Assembly: GCA_039111635.1 (NCBI GenBank)
Contig: JBCAQO010000007.1
Span: forward strand, 2,480,001-2,544,000
Direction: 5' to 3'
Source: Heterobasidion occidentale
Taxonomy: Eukaryota > Basidiomycota > Agaricomycetes > Russulales > Bondarzewiaceae
Length of the DNA: 64,000 bases
The notes under the pieces: generated by a model
What the model was told of the DNA's origin: nothing
The model's database searches: none
Seen by the model: only the letters and a program-made list of their open reading frames with translations
Translations under genes and position numbers: made by a program
Shown here: in pieces, positions 22,566-34,500 of the stretch
Layout of the letters: each line of letters opens with the position of its first letter
How positions within the stretch are numbered: the stretch's first letter is position 1

Positions 22566-22617
22566 TCAATTGTAGCTGGGATGCTGAGGAACATCTCTGC
22601 TTGATGCGGAGTGTCTT

Positions 22618-22836
22618 TTATACCGCGGAGGAGAGGCCAATAGTGGCGGCGGCGTGAAGGGATCCGAGGACAAGGGCGATGGCGATGGAGACGGCGGTGA
22701 GAGCAAGAGTTGCGACGACAGTATAAACGGCTACTGTGGATAGAGTGGGGTCGAAAGGGGTCATAGTCGTTTGCCTGGCCATGCCAATCCTCGGTTGGTC
22801 TGTTTTTGTAGCTCCTGGTATGCTTGAGTCCGCCAA
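22618..22836 (-). CDS. Small ORF with one membrane segment, between pol and the zinc-knuckle ORF
   Basis: 72 codons, or 54 from the internal MARQTTMTPFD. The C-terminal half contains a hydrophobic stretch (VYTVVATLALTAVSIAIALV) long enough for one transmembrane helix. It overlaps the end of the pol frame and precedes the zinc-knuckle ORF in the same direction. There is no signal-peptide cleavage site or envelope-like feature. Chance is possible at this length; the position suggests a retroelement accessory ORF. Confidence 0.35.
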   Translation of the reverse strand: MADSSIPGATKTDQPRIGMARQTTMTPFDPTLSTVAVYTVVATLALTAVSIAIALVLGSLHAAATIGLSSAV

Positions 22837-23987
22837 TTAGAGTTGTCCGATCGTTTCTGCTGTAGCTTTGATCGAGATGAGTCTATATTGGGCTTCTTCG
22901 GTGGTGCTTCTCGATCGTTGATCGTCGGTGGTGGTACTTTTGATCGAGGAACCAGGGGCAGCTTCTTTAGCTGCGTCATTCGTTTGTTGATCTCTTCCAT
23001 GATCTGGGGGATAGCCAATCCTGTAGTGAGGAGCTTCTTTCCAATCGGATGCTTCTTGAGCTTCCTTTTAATTTGATCTTCTTTGGCTACTCTGTTGAGT
23101 TCTAATTTGATCACCAGGGCCAGAATGGAGGCTTCTATTCCTTTGACTGCCCGAGGGTGCCGCCGGTAGAAGTCTTTTATGGCTTCTTGTGTGTTAGTGA
23201 CGTTTGCCGCGGCTTCCCAAGAGTTGTCCGATTCTGGGTAGCCCTTCCATTTGATCAGGTACTACAGGATCTTCCATCACCCGAAGCATCGAGCTCCAAC
23301 AATGGCTTCGACTTCAAATTCTTCTTGCCCTTCGATCAGGTCCGGAGCCGGTTTAGGGTAGTTAGGGCTATAGACCTTGTTTTCCTTGTAGGGCGTGAGT
23401 CGACTAGCATGGAAGACATCGTGAATACACTTCCAGCTGTTGGGCAGTTTCAACCTGAAGTTGACATTTCCTATGGTGTCAGTGATTTCAAATGGCCCAA
23501 AGTGTTTGGGTCTCAGTTTTTCTGATGGGTGATTGGTGTGGATGTTCTTCCCATTGAGCCATACTTGGTCTCCTTTCTTGAAAGGCGGCGGATCCGTTCC
23601 AAAACAGTCATGCTGTATCCTCATGGCTTCGGCTGCAATTTTGAGGCTGGCTTGTGCTTCCTTCCTAGCATTTTGCAGAGCTTCGAGCCGAGCGTCGGCG
23701 GTGGGGACATTTGTGTTTCCTATGATGGCTGGGTAAGCCCGTGGTTGATACCCAGTCAAAACTCAGTCGAGGGAGATAGAGGCGAATCTTTTTGAATGGA
23801 TTTCCCTCTTTCTCCCTCTGGACACTTAGACTTTTTGAGAGGCAAATTGAGGCAGATCCATTCGGATGCATTCCCGTAGATTCACCTTAATTCACATACA
23901 GGTGTTTCATACACGACCATATTGTTTACCAAAAAAAAAACAATATTTTCAAATCTATTCATATCCATTGGGATCAATTTATGTACA

Positions 23988-25690
23988 TCAATTTGTAAAT
24001 AATATATGCAACTGATCCCATCCCGTCTCCAGCGCATCTGCTGCTGCCCGCACGACCCTGCGCTCCTTGGTCATCACCGCTGTCACCATCGCCGCCACAG
24101 TCGCCATCGCCGTCCAGCTCGCCACCGCCACCGCCGCGTCCGCAAGCGCGTTGTGCGCCCACGCGTCCTCGTGCTCCTCCGCGCCGAGGACGCTTGCAAC
24201 CAGGCTCTCCTCCCACCCGTCCCACTCGACACACCGGTGCACGAGCCGCAGCAGCGCACCGAGCGCCTCCCACCGCAGCCACTCCACCGCAAGCGCACCG
24301 AGTGACAATGCAGATGCCGACGAGGACAAGGATGGGGGAGCGGGCACGGCGTCCTCACAGAAGAGGCGCGCGGTGAAGGGACTAGATTGAAGGAACACGG
24401 GGAGGTGCGTGCATGCCCAGAGCGGGCGCGTCGTCGTCAACTCCCAATCGATCACGCACATCTGTCGATGGCGGTCATTCAGTCGGTCGGTCAAGTGAGC
24501 CGCGGAGTAAAGAGGGGGGACTCACGACTTTGGAGTGGTCTTCCTCTTCCACAAACACATTCTCCACGCTCAGATTGTAGCAGTCGAGCCCGAATGCCTC
24601 TTCTCCACCACCACCACCACCGCCGCCAAGCCTCTCCATCATCCGCACCCACCGCGCCATCTCCTCCCTGACGATCGCCTCTCACTGGTGCGCGACCAAG
24701 AACGTGCTGCGCCGCATGCGCCTATAGTCCCTGTACAACGTGTCCCCGGGGCCATCCCACTCCTCCTCGCTCTCCTCGAGCTCCCACTCGTCGCTCTCAT
24801 CGCTCTCGTCGTCCGACACTGCCTGCAGGTGGTGGTGCCGCGACACGCAAATCTCGTCTGAGTCGAGGTGCAGCGCCACCTTGCCCTTGTTCTCGTGAAT
24901 CACGCCACGTACCTCGCGTGCGCCGCATGCGTCAAGGTACGCATGCGCGTGGCGCCACGGCCCGTGGTCGATCTCCATAGGGTGCGCGAGGTTGCCACGG
25001 TTCGAGCCAAAGAATGGCCAGGAGATGATCTGGCCGACGTGGAACGCGGGGGATCTAGGGAACGCGGGGTAGGGGTGGGGGGGGGGGGGGGGCGTGGGCC
25101 TCGGTGCCTGCACGGCCAGGGCGGTGGGGCTCAGGGGCAAGATCACGCCGAAGCTGGAATAAGCAGAGGTCAATGTGGGCGTGGGCATCAAGGACCCAGC
25201 CTGCAGCGGTTGGAGACTAGACGCGCCTGGGGATGGGCCAAAGTACAAGGAGCCAACGGCAGGAATCTGTGGGCGAAGAGGTGTATCACGAGGGCAGCGA
25301 TGTTGTCGAGCAGCGCGATGAGCATCAGGTGTGGAAGATGGTGATACCATCGGGAGCTTGCGCGACACGCCGCCGCTGGAAAAACTGCCGTTCGTGAGGA
25401 GCGGGGAGAGCATGCCGAGGAGAGCTCTCTAGCAGCACTATTTATCTGGCAATGTATAAGTAAAGAGATAATGACAGGTTGCCTCGAAAAAAGCAAACTC
25501 TTTGTCTACTTACGAATTGGAGATATAACGACTGAGATCGTCGTACTCTGACAGTGCGGTGAGACGGCGTCGCGTCCCAGATCTTGAGCCAAGATCATGT
25601 TGCTCCTGTGCTGGATGTTGGTGCCTAGGATGAGAATGTGCGCAGCCAATTGCCGACGGACATAGAGCGGTCCTGGTCTCCGTCAACGTG
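23988..25690 (-). pseudogene. Captured aminoglycoside-phosphotransferase-like gene inside the DNA transposon
   Basis: Spliced reading on the minus strand gives LTALSEYDDLSRYISNS, then exon 25430-24500 with FHVGQIISWPFFGSNRG, EIDHGPWRHAHAYLDAC, DESDESDEWELEESEEEWD and RRMRRSTFLVAH, then LDCYNLSVENVFVEEEDHSK. After an intron at about 24463-24526 it continues CVIDWELTTTRPLWAC, the conserved metal-binding V-I-D-W-E step of fungal APH/kinase-like proteins. It then runs through a tryptophan- and alanine-rich tail to 23988. A TGA interrupts the frame at about 24684, where such proteins usually have R, and the catalytic loop reads N-L-S-V-E-N without the usual H-x-D, so this copy is probably dead. 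It is a host-type gene, not a transposition gene, lying wholly between the transposon ends. Confidence 0.65.
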
Positions 25691-26089
25691 CGACTTGTGC
25701 GCAGCTACAAAGCGTAAGCAGACCAAGAGGAGTGCTAATAGAATGAGTTACTGGTGTATGCTTACGGGAGCGGGTGTGGAGGTACGCATGGATTGGTGCT
25801 GCGCGCTGCCGAGGATGGTGTACGCATCCTGTCATTTTGTCGCTGGCTTGCTACAAGTTGGGAGTCAGGAAACAACGACAAGAAATGGGTGGTGACGTGG
25901 CGAAGTGGTGGTCAAACAAGACCAAATAACCAGCCACTGCCAGCTCACTGCGGCATCCAACGACGACAAGACAGCCTCTGACGGTGGACCTCGCCGGCTG
26001 TCCGTCGCATCGTAATGCGGACAAGTTCCCGCATCGTCGCGCGTGGTGTCTGCACACATTTCACTCCTTTCAGCATCAACTTGCCCCGA

Positions 26090-27200
26090 TGCATTATGTA
26101 CCTCCGCACGATGTGCTAGGCCGTCCGCGCTGCCTACCGCCCATGCTGCCCACCACCCGTACTACCCACCTCACGCTACCTATTGCCCACAATGCCTACC
26201 GCCTCCGTCTCCTGCTGCCTCCACCTCTGCATCACTCACTTCCCACACTGCTTCCTGCCTACTCCTGTCGCACGTATCGCGCAAACTCTGCCGCTTACCG
26301 CCTCTGCCTCCGGACCGTGTTTGCGCACGCCCCCTTGTGCACACGCAGCCTACACTTTTTGCTGCCTACACTGTGCGAGCGCACGCGGCCCAGTGCCTGC
26401 TACCCACCCCTATTGTTGCCCGCATCATGCACACGCACACCGCCGCCACCGCCTCCGCCTCCCGACCGTCCATTGCGCATGCCCCCTTCCGCCTACACCG
26501 CGTGCGCGCATGTGGCCCATAACATGCCCCTGCTGTTGTCTGTACCGCATGCACGCACACCACCTCTGCTGCCCGCACCACGCGCATTCACGCCTCCTGC
26601 CTTCGGATCGCCCACCACCCACACCTGTTGCTACTGCTTGCACTGCACACTCCCTGCTGCCTACCGCCTCCGCCTCCGGACTGCGTTGGCCTACGCCTCC
26701 TGTTGCCCGCCCGCCCGCCCCGCACATGTGCACGCTCACACCTCCTGCCTCCGGATCATCCACCATGCATACCCAGCCGACTATCGTCTCCGCCTTCGGA
26801 CTGTGTTCGCTCATGCCTGCTGCCGCCTGCACCGCACATGCGCACATAGCTCACCACCCTCCTCTGCTGTTGCCCACACAGCCCACCCTCGCTATCGCCC
26901 TCACCACGCACACGCACGCCGCCACTTCTGCCTGTACACTCACGCTCACGCCTCCTGTCTCCAGACCGCCCACCGCCCACGCCTGCTGCTGCTCGCACTG
27001 CGCACAGCCCGCCGCCTAGTGCCTCTGCCTCCGGACCGCGTTCGCCCACTCCTCCTGCCACCCGCATCACAGACGTGCACGCCGCCGACTGTGCCTCTAT
27101 CTCTGGACCGCCTGCTCCCATGTGTTCTGTCGCCTGCGCTGCGCGCGCGCACACCGCCGACTGCGTGCGCCGCCGTGCTTGTGTACTTATTTTCACTTAG
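26090..27200. repeat. Degenerate C-rich low-complexity array inside the DNA transposon
   Basis: Short phrases such as GCCTCCGGACCG, CACGCCTCCTG and TGCCTACCGCC recur with no fixed period. Because C-rich triplets rarely give stops, several frames on both strands stay open for hundreds of codons, including one of 434 codons on the plus strand. The translations have no domain, so I treat it as a decayed minisatellite. Confidence 0.6.
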
Positions 27201-30200
27201 TGTTACTATACCCATGCTTTCGAACCCATTTGACTTATATAAATCTATTCAAAAAATTCATTTTCACTCAAAAGAGCGACTTGGGTAAAGAGATCGGAAA
27301 CAGGCAATCTGGAAGTGTCATGACAAATCTCAACAAAATATTGTGTTTCATGACTTTTGCATTTCCTGTGTTTGCGAAAGACAGCAAAAGGCTAAATAAA
27401 TATATGAATTCAGGTTTTTCAAACATGTTTCCAGTATCAGGAATCTAATTTAATCTTTGTGAATCGATCTGCCTATATTTGCCTGTATCTGCCTACATTT
27501 GCCTATATTTGCCTTGATCTGCCTCGACCGACTTTTGACTGGGGTTGATATCCATGGAGAAGTTCAAACGGTGACTTCTGTGTGGCTGAGTGCCGATGGG
27601 CGTTGTGGGCATATTCCGTATAGGGGATTAATCCGGCCCAATCGTCCTGTGAAGAGCTGCAAAAAGCTCTCAGGTATTGTTCTAGTTCCTGATTCATTCG
27701 TTCAGTAGCGCCGTCCGTTTGTGGGTGATAAGCTGTGCTTAAAGCGGATTTGATTTCTAATTCTTTAAGCAGGGCTTGCGCTACTTTTGAAGCAAATTGG
27801 GTTCCCCTGTCTGATATGATTTTATCTGGCAGTCCATATCGTCTCCAGGTGTTTTCTAGCAGGATCTTGGCTGTTCTGTCAGAGTCAATGGATTTCTGGC
27901 ATGGAGTTATTACTGCGGTTTTGGTGAACCGATCGGTTACTACATGTAATGAGTCGCATCCATTTGATTCCGGTAGATCTGTAATAAAATCCATGGTTAT
28001 CATTCCGAAGGGTCGGTCTGGAATCTCTGTTGGTTGTAGAGGCACCATGGTAGGATGTGTGTCGTTCTTGGTGGATTGACAGATGGCGCATCCTTCCACA
28101 TATTGGTGAACTGTGTTTGAGATTCCTGGCCAAGTAAATTCTTGTCCTACCAAGGCTAGAGTTCCTCTTTGTCCTGGATGTCCTGCTGCTAGATTATCAT
28201 GGTTCAGCTTGATGATATCTCGACGAAGTTGTTTGTTTTGGGGAACATATATTTTTCCTCTGTGAAGGACCAATCCTTCTTCTTCGTTCCATTCTTGTAA
28301 ACCTTTCTTCATGTTTCGAGGTCCTAAGGTTTTGATTTTGGCTAGAGTTTCTAATAGCCATTCATCTTTCCTGTTTTCTTCAGTGATTCGTTTCCGGAGG
28401 TCGTCATCTATTATGGTAACGCCTCCTCGTTCAGTTGCCCTGATGTGAAGTATTTGGTGAGGGTCCCAACTGTTATCTGTATTAATGGCATTGATTTCTG
28501 CAAAAGGTCTTCGGATCTTTTCTGTGTCGTTGAAAAGTTTGGGTTCCAAGAGTGTTTCGCCTGAATTGTCAAATTCTACCCCCTCCTTATGGTCTGGACG
28601 CCGTGACAGACCGTCGGATTTATTGGTGACTCCCGCCCTGTGCGTCAATTTGTAGTTGAAACGTGAGAGGTAGAGTGACCATTGTGCTTGCCGACGGTTC
28701 AATTTCTGGCTTGACCGGAACTATTCGAGGTTCTTGTGGTCTGTCCAGACGTCTACCGGGTGGTCGGCGCTCTCCAAATAGTGTCGCCAAGCTTCAAAAG
28801 CTCGAACGACCGCCAGCAACTCTTTATCATAAATTGGGTAGTTGCGTTCCGTAGGTGAGAGCGACTTGGAAATATAAGCACATGGGTGCCATTTTCCATC
28901 TTCGGCAACTTGTGATAAAACTGCTCCTGTAGCGAAGTCGGAAGCATTGCATTCAATGCGGAAAGGGTTCCTTGTATCTGGCATAACGAGCACAGGAGAT
29001 TCTGTAAATATTCGTTTTAGCGTTTGAAACACTTCTTTGCATGCTGGTGTCCAATCCCAGGTGCGTTCCTTCTGTGTCAACTCAAATAGCGGTCATGCTA
29101 TTTTGGAGTAATCCTTGATAAACCTGCAATAAAAATTGCAAAAACCTAAAAATGATTGCACTTCCTTGACTTTTCCAGGGGTTGGCCAGTCCATAATGCC
29201 GGCCACTTTGATTGGGTCCATTTCTAGATGTTTGTGTGATATAACATATCCAAGGTAGTTGATTTTCTTTTTGTGGAAGTGGCACTTTGAGGGTTGTAGG
29301 TATAGATCGTTGTCTTGTAAGATCTGTAAAACCTTTCGAACTGTCTTGATATGATCGTCCAGTGTTCTGGAGAATACTAGGATGTCGTCCATATAAATTG
29401 CCACTAATCCGGCGTAGATGAGGTCTTTGAAGAGTGCGTTCATCATTGTTTGGAATGTTGCCGGTGAGTTGGTTAATCCAAAGAACATGACTAGGGGTTC
29501 GTACATTCCTAGATTGGTGATGAACACTGCTAGTTTCTCGCTTCCTTCCTTCATGCGTATATTGTTATATCCTGTATCAACATCCATTAGTGAAAAGTAT
29601 GCGGCTTCGGCTAGAAGGTCCAGTAATTCTTGAATTATCGGTAGAGGGTACTTGTTTTTGATTGTTACTTCATTAAGTTTGCAATAATCCATTACTGGTC
29701 GTAGTTTCCCATTCTTTTTCTTGATAAAGAAGAACAGGGATGCCATGTGCGACTTGGATTCTCTGATGAATCTTTTCTGAAGGTTTTCGTCTATAAATTT
29801 CTTGAGTTCCACTTGCTCGCCCGGGCTGAGGCTGTATAGCTTGGGTTTGAGCGAGTGATCCATTCCTTCTTTGATCTCTATCTTGTGATCCCAAGGTCAA
29901 GAGGGTGGTAGCTGTCCTTTCGGTTGAACTTCGAAAACCTTCCTATAATTCCAATATTCTTTTGGGACTATTTCCTCGAAGGACAGTTCGGGTTTCCCTT
30001 TGTTCGCTTCTTCCGCAAGCCTTTGCGAGTTGGTGTGCTTCGTTTGTTTCCCTGTCTGTGCTTTGACCGATTTGCTTCCGGGAGCCAATATATTGGCATG
30101 TGGAAGTTCCGTGGTTTCAGCTCAATGTATATCAACACCTTCAGAGTCGTTGTATAATTCCAGTACCTGTAACATTCCTGTGTCAAGGCATCTGACGAGA

Positions 30201-30930
30201 TAGACTCCATCTTCTTCAAGATTCTTGGAGGGAAGTGCCGGAAGTCCGTCACCGTCCTCCAGAACGTCTTCTTCAGCCCATGTCAGAACCTTGTAATTTC
30301 TGGTTTGGGCCTTCAGACGTTCGGCATTCAACCTTCGAGTTGCGAGCTCCGGACTTGTAGGTATTGTTCGCAGATGTGGTACTGTGGTGTTTCCCACTTT
30401 CCAGCCTGGTACTGCTTTTCCCGGCTTTTGCACTGGTATTAAGTAGTCGCCCGTTTGCGGTACTGTTTCCATGCGCCGTATGCTTGGTCTAGGATGTCCT
30501 GGTTTTCTTATAGCTCTTTTAGCTTTCACCGGTCCTCCTTTTATTTGGCAGGAGGGCGAGCATCTGGTAAAGTGCAGCCCGTAGGCATGCCAGTCGACTT
30601 CTGGGTTATGTTCTAATAACCAGTTGGTTCCTAAAATGACATCCTCTTTTCTTATTTCCGCAATATAGAACCTTGCTGATTCTGTATGTGACCCCCCTTT
30701 TTTGCCTAGAACCTGTAACTTGAGGTTGGCAAATCTGGTAATGGGTCCTCCTTTAAATTCGGTGTTTTGGACTGTGCTAACTGGGATGGGAACGGGGGTT
30801 TTGTGCATGGTGATTTGATGTGCTTCTACGAAGCGAGGGTGCATGAAGATTCCAGTGGCTCCACTGTCCACCAGTGCCTGTGTAGCAGCTTTTCTATTCT
30901 TGCCTATGAGCATTGTCTTGAGTCGGAGTG

Positions 30931-31595
30931 TGTTACGAACTGCTCGTTCGATAACCCAAGAGCAACAAGTTCTTCCCTAGGTCGCACAATGGACTGAGTG
31001 GTGGACGAGGTCTTGACTGTATTAGACAATGATACAGGGAAGGATAATGATGATTCTACTGTAAGAAGACAGTAGGGAACGAAGGTGTTTGTGTAGGAAG
31101 ACATGAACTAACGAGGGTAGCAGTAGAAAGACTGCTACTGAACGAAGGTTGGTATGTGAAGATACCAAAGAACGAAAGAGAATAGACTGAAGATCCTCAG
31201 CCTATTCTATGGGCCTTTTATACTGTATAGGGTCTAGGGTAAGAGTCCGTATGCTTCTCCAGGTACCCATTCCAGGAGAGCTGTGGTCGCCGTCTTTCTC
31301 AGCCGGTGCCTACTCTTGTACTTCTCCAATCGCACCAATCCATCCTGGTGCGACGAGGTGCTTACTCATAAGCCCTAAGCCCATGGCATGTGAATGCCTG
31401 TCTTATCAATCCGCTGCATCCTTGACCCTTCCCATATGTCCTCTACCGATGTCTTAAAGAACCATCGGTTCAGTCGGATCATCAGGACATGCCGAATACC
31501 TTGATGTACGCTCCGTAGTGGAGCCGCCTAGCATGTGATGCTTGAACCATCGGATAGACCAGCCCCGACGGGCCCTGATCGGTCAAGTCATAACA
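30931..31595 (-). repeat. LTR, family L (copy B), with mismatched flanks
   Basis: 665 bp, TGTTACGAAC...GTCATAACA on the plus strand, similar to 11240-11848. The left flank (GAGTG) lies in the protease frame of element B. The right flank (CCTAC) lies in the mobile-element end behind the ParB-like gene. The flanks do not match, so this is not a simple solo LTR insertion. TATAAAA-type box on the minus strand near 31222. Confidence 0.8.
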
Positions 31596-34500
31596 CCTAC
31601 CATCCACCTACCACCTCTTATAACCCTTTCCGCTTGGGCCTTTTGGATATCCTTGTTGTTGGAAACCATGGAATTCTTCTTCCTAATCTCTTCCACCAAT
31701 AACTCGCTAACTTCCATAGCCTGAAGTACCTTTGCAAAGGCTTCAAGACGCTCTGTATCTTTCAGTTGGTCAAGAAGATTTTGGCAATTTGCTCGTGCCT
31801 CGTCTTCAGTAACTGATGATTTATTCATCAAGGGCTGATCTGATTCAACTCTTCTATACCCACTACAATAGCTATTAGTTGCAGCTCAATCCAAATTCAA
31901 ATCTAAACTTACATTGGGAAATGAGTAGTTATCTTGCCTTTGCCTTTGTTAAAATGCTTGTTTGGGCCCTCAGGTGAGATAGTCCTTTTTCTCTTCTTAG
32001 ACTGCTCCTCCTTTTCCATAAATAATAGACTGGCCCCATTGTCATCCTCCTTTATTGGTTGACTATTGTCTTGATTCACAAGAGGTGAAAAAAAAGAGGT
32101 GGTGGCATAAGAGGTGGTGAAGGAGACCAGTTGGAAATCACATCCTCAAACACAGAATTCAACTCTAAGCCAATAGGAGAATGATGTTCCAAAAGAGAGG
32201 CAGATAGTGTGTTAGAGGGAGAAGGAGAGTTACTGAGAGGAGCAGGGCTAATGGCAGGTTCTGAACAGACAAAAGGTGGACCAAGGAAGTCAGAATTAGA
32301 AACAGGGGAACCAAGGGTTATAGAAGAGCAAAGATGAGCAAGAGATCCTAAAGGAAGAGGAGGAGGGGAGCCAATGGAGGCATCAGGGAGAGGAGGAGAA
32401 GGAGACCTAATAGAAGCATTAGGAAGAGCAGGAGAGCCAATAGAAGCATCAGGAAGAGGAGCAGAATTGCTTGTAGAGGAAGCAGGTGGATCTAAAGGAA
32501 GAGGTGCTTTGTTGTAACATCATACACATTTCCAATAAGGTCTTCCATGTTGGTCAACTTGGGAGTCCTATTTGGTCCTATAGGCTGAGCTTCCCAAGCT
32601 GGCTCAGTCATTGGTTGATGAACTTTGGACCTGATAGCAAGTGCAGACAATTGAGGATTGGATGGAAGATTAGATGGTCCAGCAACAGGGCTAGGAGAAG
32701 ATAAAGCAACAGAAGGGATGGGCCAGGCAGAGGGAGTTGGCTGAGCAAATCCAGGTATAACAAAAGGGGTTAAAGGGATAATGAGAGCAGGATTACACCT
32801 CAATGGCTGTCCCAACTCAAACTCGAAACGCAACAAGGCATTATACCAAGCAATTGACCTTGTGGGAAGATCTTGAATATTTTCCCTCCAAGAATTGTCA
32901 TCTTCTGTGGGAGAAAAGCTATGGATGTCGAATTCAACAGGAGTATTGAGGAAAGAAAAGCGATGACGCTTGAGATATGGATTCTGCTGGTGTTCATCAG
33001 GGCTGAATCTGGCATCCGCAAGAAGCTCAAGACGATGATGAGCCAAATAGGCAAAAATCTAAACATATTAATCTCAGTATTATTTTAAATACACAATACA
33101 AGCTTAAAATACCCACTTGATCCAGTTTTTCAGTATATTCCACTTTTTGCAGCGTAGGATAACAAGGCTGAGTGCTGAGCATATCTTGTGTAGCCAAAAA
33201 CTCTTGATCCTCAAGGGCCATTGCTATACGAAGGAAGTCTTCAGGAGTCTGATTCCATTGAAGATAAAACCATGAAATCCGTGTATTCTTCTTAATTTGA
33301 GTGGCCTCCAGTGTGCAACCTTGATTAACACGTATGGCAAAGTTGGCAGTGACTAAGTAAGACAACTAATAATATATTAATCAGATTAGAAGTACCAAGG
33401 GTAACTGAATAAAACTTACAATCCAAGAGCATTCATGAACTTGTCTCATAAAGGCAGACATTTCATTTCTCATGAATGATCTCCATAGAAGCTAAAAAAT
33501 CAAGATTAATATGCTTGACTTTATGTAGAGCAATAATTAACTCACTGTTCCATGAAGAAAATATGTATCAAGAACCACTCCTTTTCCCAAGTCCAAATAC
33601 TTACATTTAGCACTAGGCATGGTGAAAGTCTTGATTCGCTCTTCAGCCTCCTTTGGACTTTTCTGATCTGCCCAATAGAAGCCAGAAGAAAGACTTTCAA
33701 CCCATTGATCCAAATTAATCATTGTGGTTTTCAGGCTCTTAACCCTCTTGCTTTTGACAGATGTGATTGAATCAATATGAGTGACACCATGATCAGTGAA
33801 ATCATAAAGTTGGTCCATTGCTTGGGTTAAAATCATCATGGGAAACTGTTCAATATAATTAATAATAAAATAACAAGGCAATGGATTAAGCACATACCTG
33901 ATAGCCATAAGTACCAAAGGACCGGAGGGGGGACCAGAACAAATTTGAACGTGTCCATGGATTTGCAGACAACAATTGGATTACTGCAGATAAAACGAGT
34001 GCATGACGAGTGATAGGAATTTGGCTTGGTTTGACATAGCTACTCTTCACCAGCTGAAGCCTGATTAGTTCCCATTTTTTGCTTAAGTCTTCGTGGCGAT
34101 CAGCAAGAGAGGATTTGAACCGGCCCAATTCAAGAGCTTTAGAAATATCTTCCAACACTGGCCTCTCAATCTCTTGAGCAAACCGTGCTAAGGTAGTCGC
34201 TTGGCAAAGAGCAGAGAGGATTTTATCCCCATCTGAGGATTCAGTCTTGAAATCATTGAAGCCGTTACGGCCCACTGACCAAGGGATGGCAAACAGATGC
34301 TCAACCCCATAATCCCAAAGATCTATTATAAATAGTTAGATTATGCATTATTTTAAGACTCCATACAAATCATACCTTTATTGATAATTTGAGCATACCA
34401 ATTACTGATTTTCAGTTCACGTGCTGCATGAAAGCGATGTTGACCATCTATAAGGATCAAATTGCCCCTTTGCTCCATAGGTAAGCCCCAAGTAGTGTGG

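Larger units (their letters stand above)
23751..27542. mobile_element. Non-autonomous DNA transposon with 8-bp target duplication
   Basis: The flanks are GGTTGATA at 23743-23750 and 27543-27550. The ends are inverted repeats, CCAGTCAAAACTCAGTCGAG on the left and its near complement on the right, 19 of 21 positions matching. Both ends carry subterminal repeats of ATCTGCCT/TTTGCCT: at least six in a row at 27470-27525, and AGGCAAAT and AGGCAGAT at 23840-23857 in the opposite direction. An 8-bp duplication and clustered subterminal motifs fit hAT-like elements; a 9-bp duplication with one mismatch (Mutator-like) cannot be excluded. No transposase is present. The cargo is a decayed host gene and a low-complexity array. 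Confidence 0.85.
10610..30930 (-). mobile_element. Chromovirus element B, minus strand, 5' truncated and multiply interrupted
   Basis: Read from right to left: protease, RT, RNase H, integrase, chromodomain, a small membrane-protein ORF, a zinc-knuckle ORF, purine tract, long LTR. Insertions inside it are the DNA transposon 23751-27542 (in integrase), element A 13327-20985 (in the zinc-knuckle ORF) and a solo LTR 11240-11848 (in the LTR). Gag and the 5' LTR are missing: the protease frame ends abruptly at an unrelated family-L LTR at 30931. Several stop codons mark it as dead. Confidence 0.8.
22761..30930 (-). pseudogene. pol of element B, split by a DNA transposon
   Basis: Protease at 30913-30122 (ALVDSGATGIFM), RT at 29863-29093 (SLFFFIKKKNGKLRPVMDY, NSPATFQ, YMDDILVF), RNase H at 29080-28721 (IECNASDFATGA, TDHKNLE), integrase at 28702-27543 (GCAICQ, MDFITDLPES, SDRGTQFASK, YHPQTDGATERMN), integrase end at 23742-23277 (FKKGDQVWLNGKNIH), and a chromodomain (YLIKWKGYPESDNSWE) followed by a lysine-rich tail to 22761. 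Removing 23751-27542 plus one target copy restores the frame exactly (HGYQP-RAYPAIIG). Stops occur near 29890, 29093, 28721, 23277 and 23265; most are at sites where the family has R or Q and fit CGA-to-TGA or CAG-to-TAG. Confidence 0.9.

Noticed and set aside
25984..27288. 434-codon plus-strand open frame
   Set aside because: It lies in a C-rich degenerate array where several frames on both strands are open; the product is Pro/His/Leu/Cys-rich with no domain.
30931..31595. 5' LTR of element B
   Set aside because: It belongs to a different LTR family than the 3' end of element B, lies directly against the protease frame without gag or primer site, and its flanks do not match.
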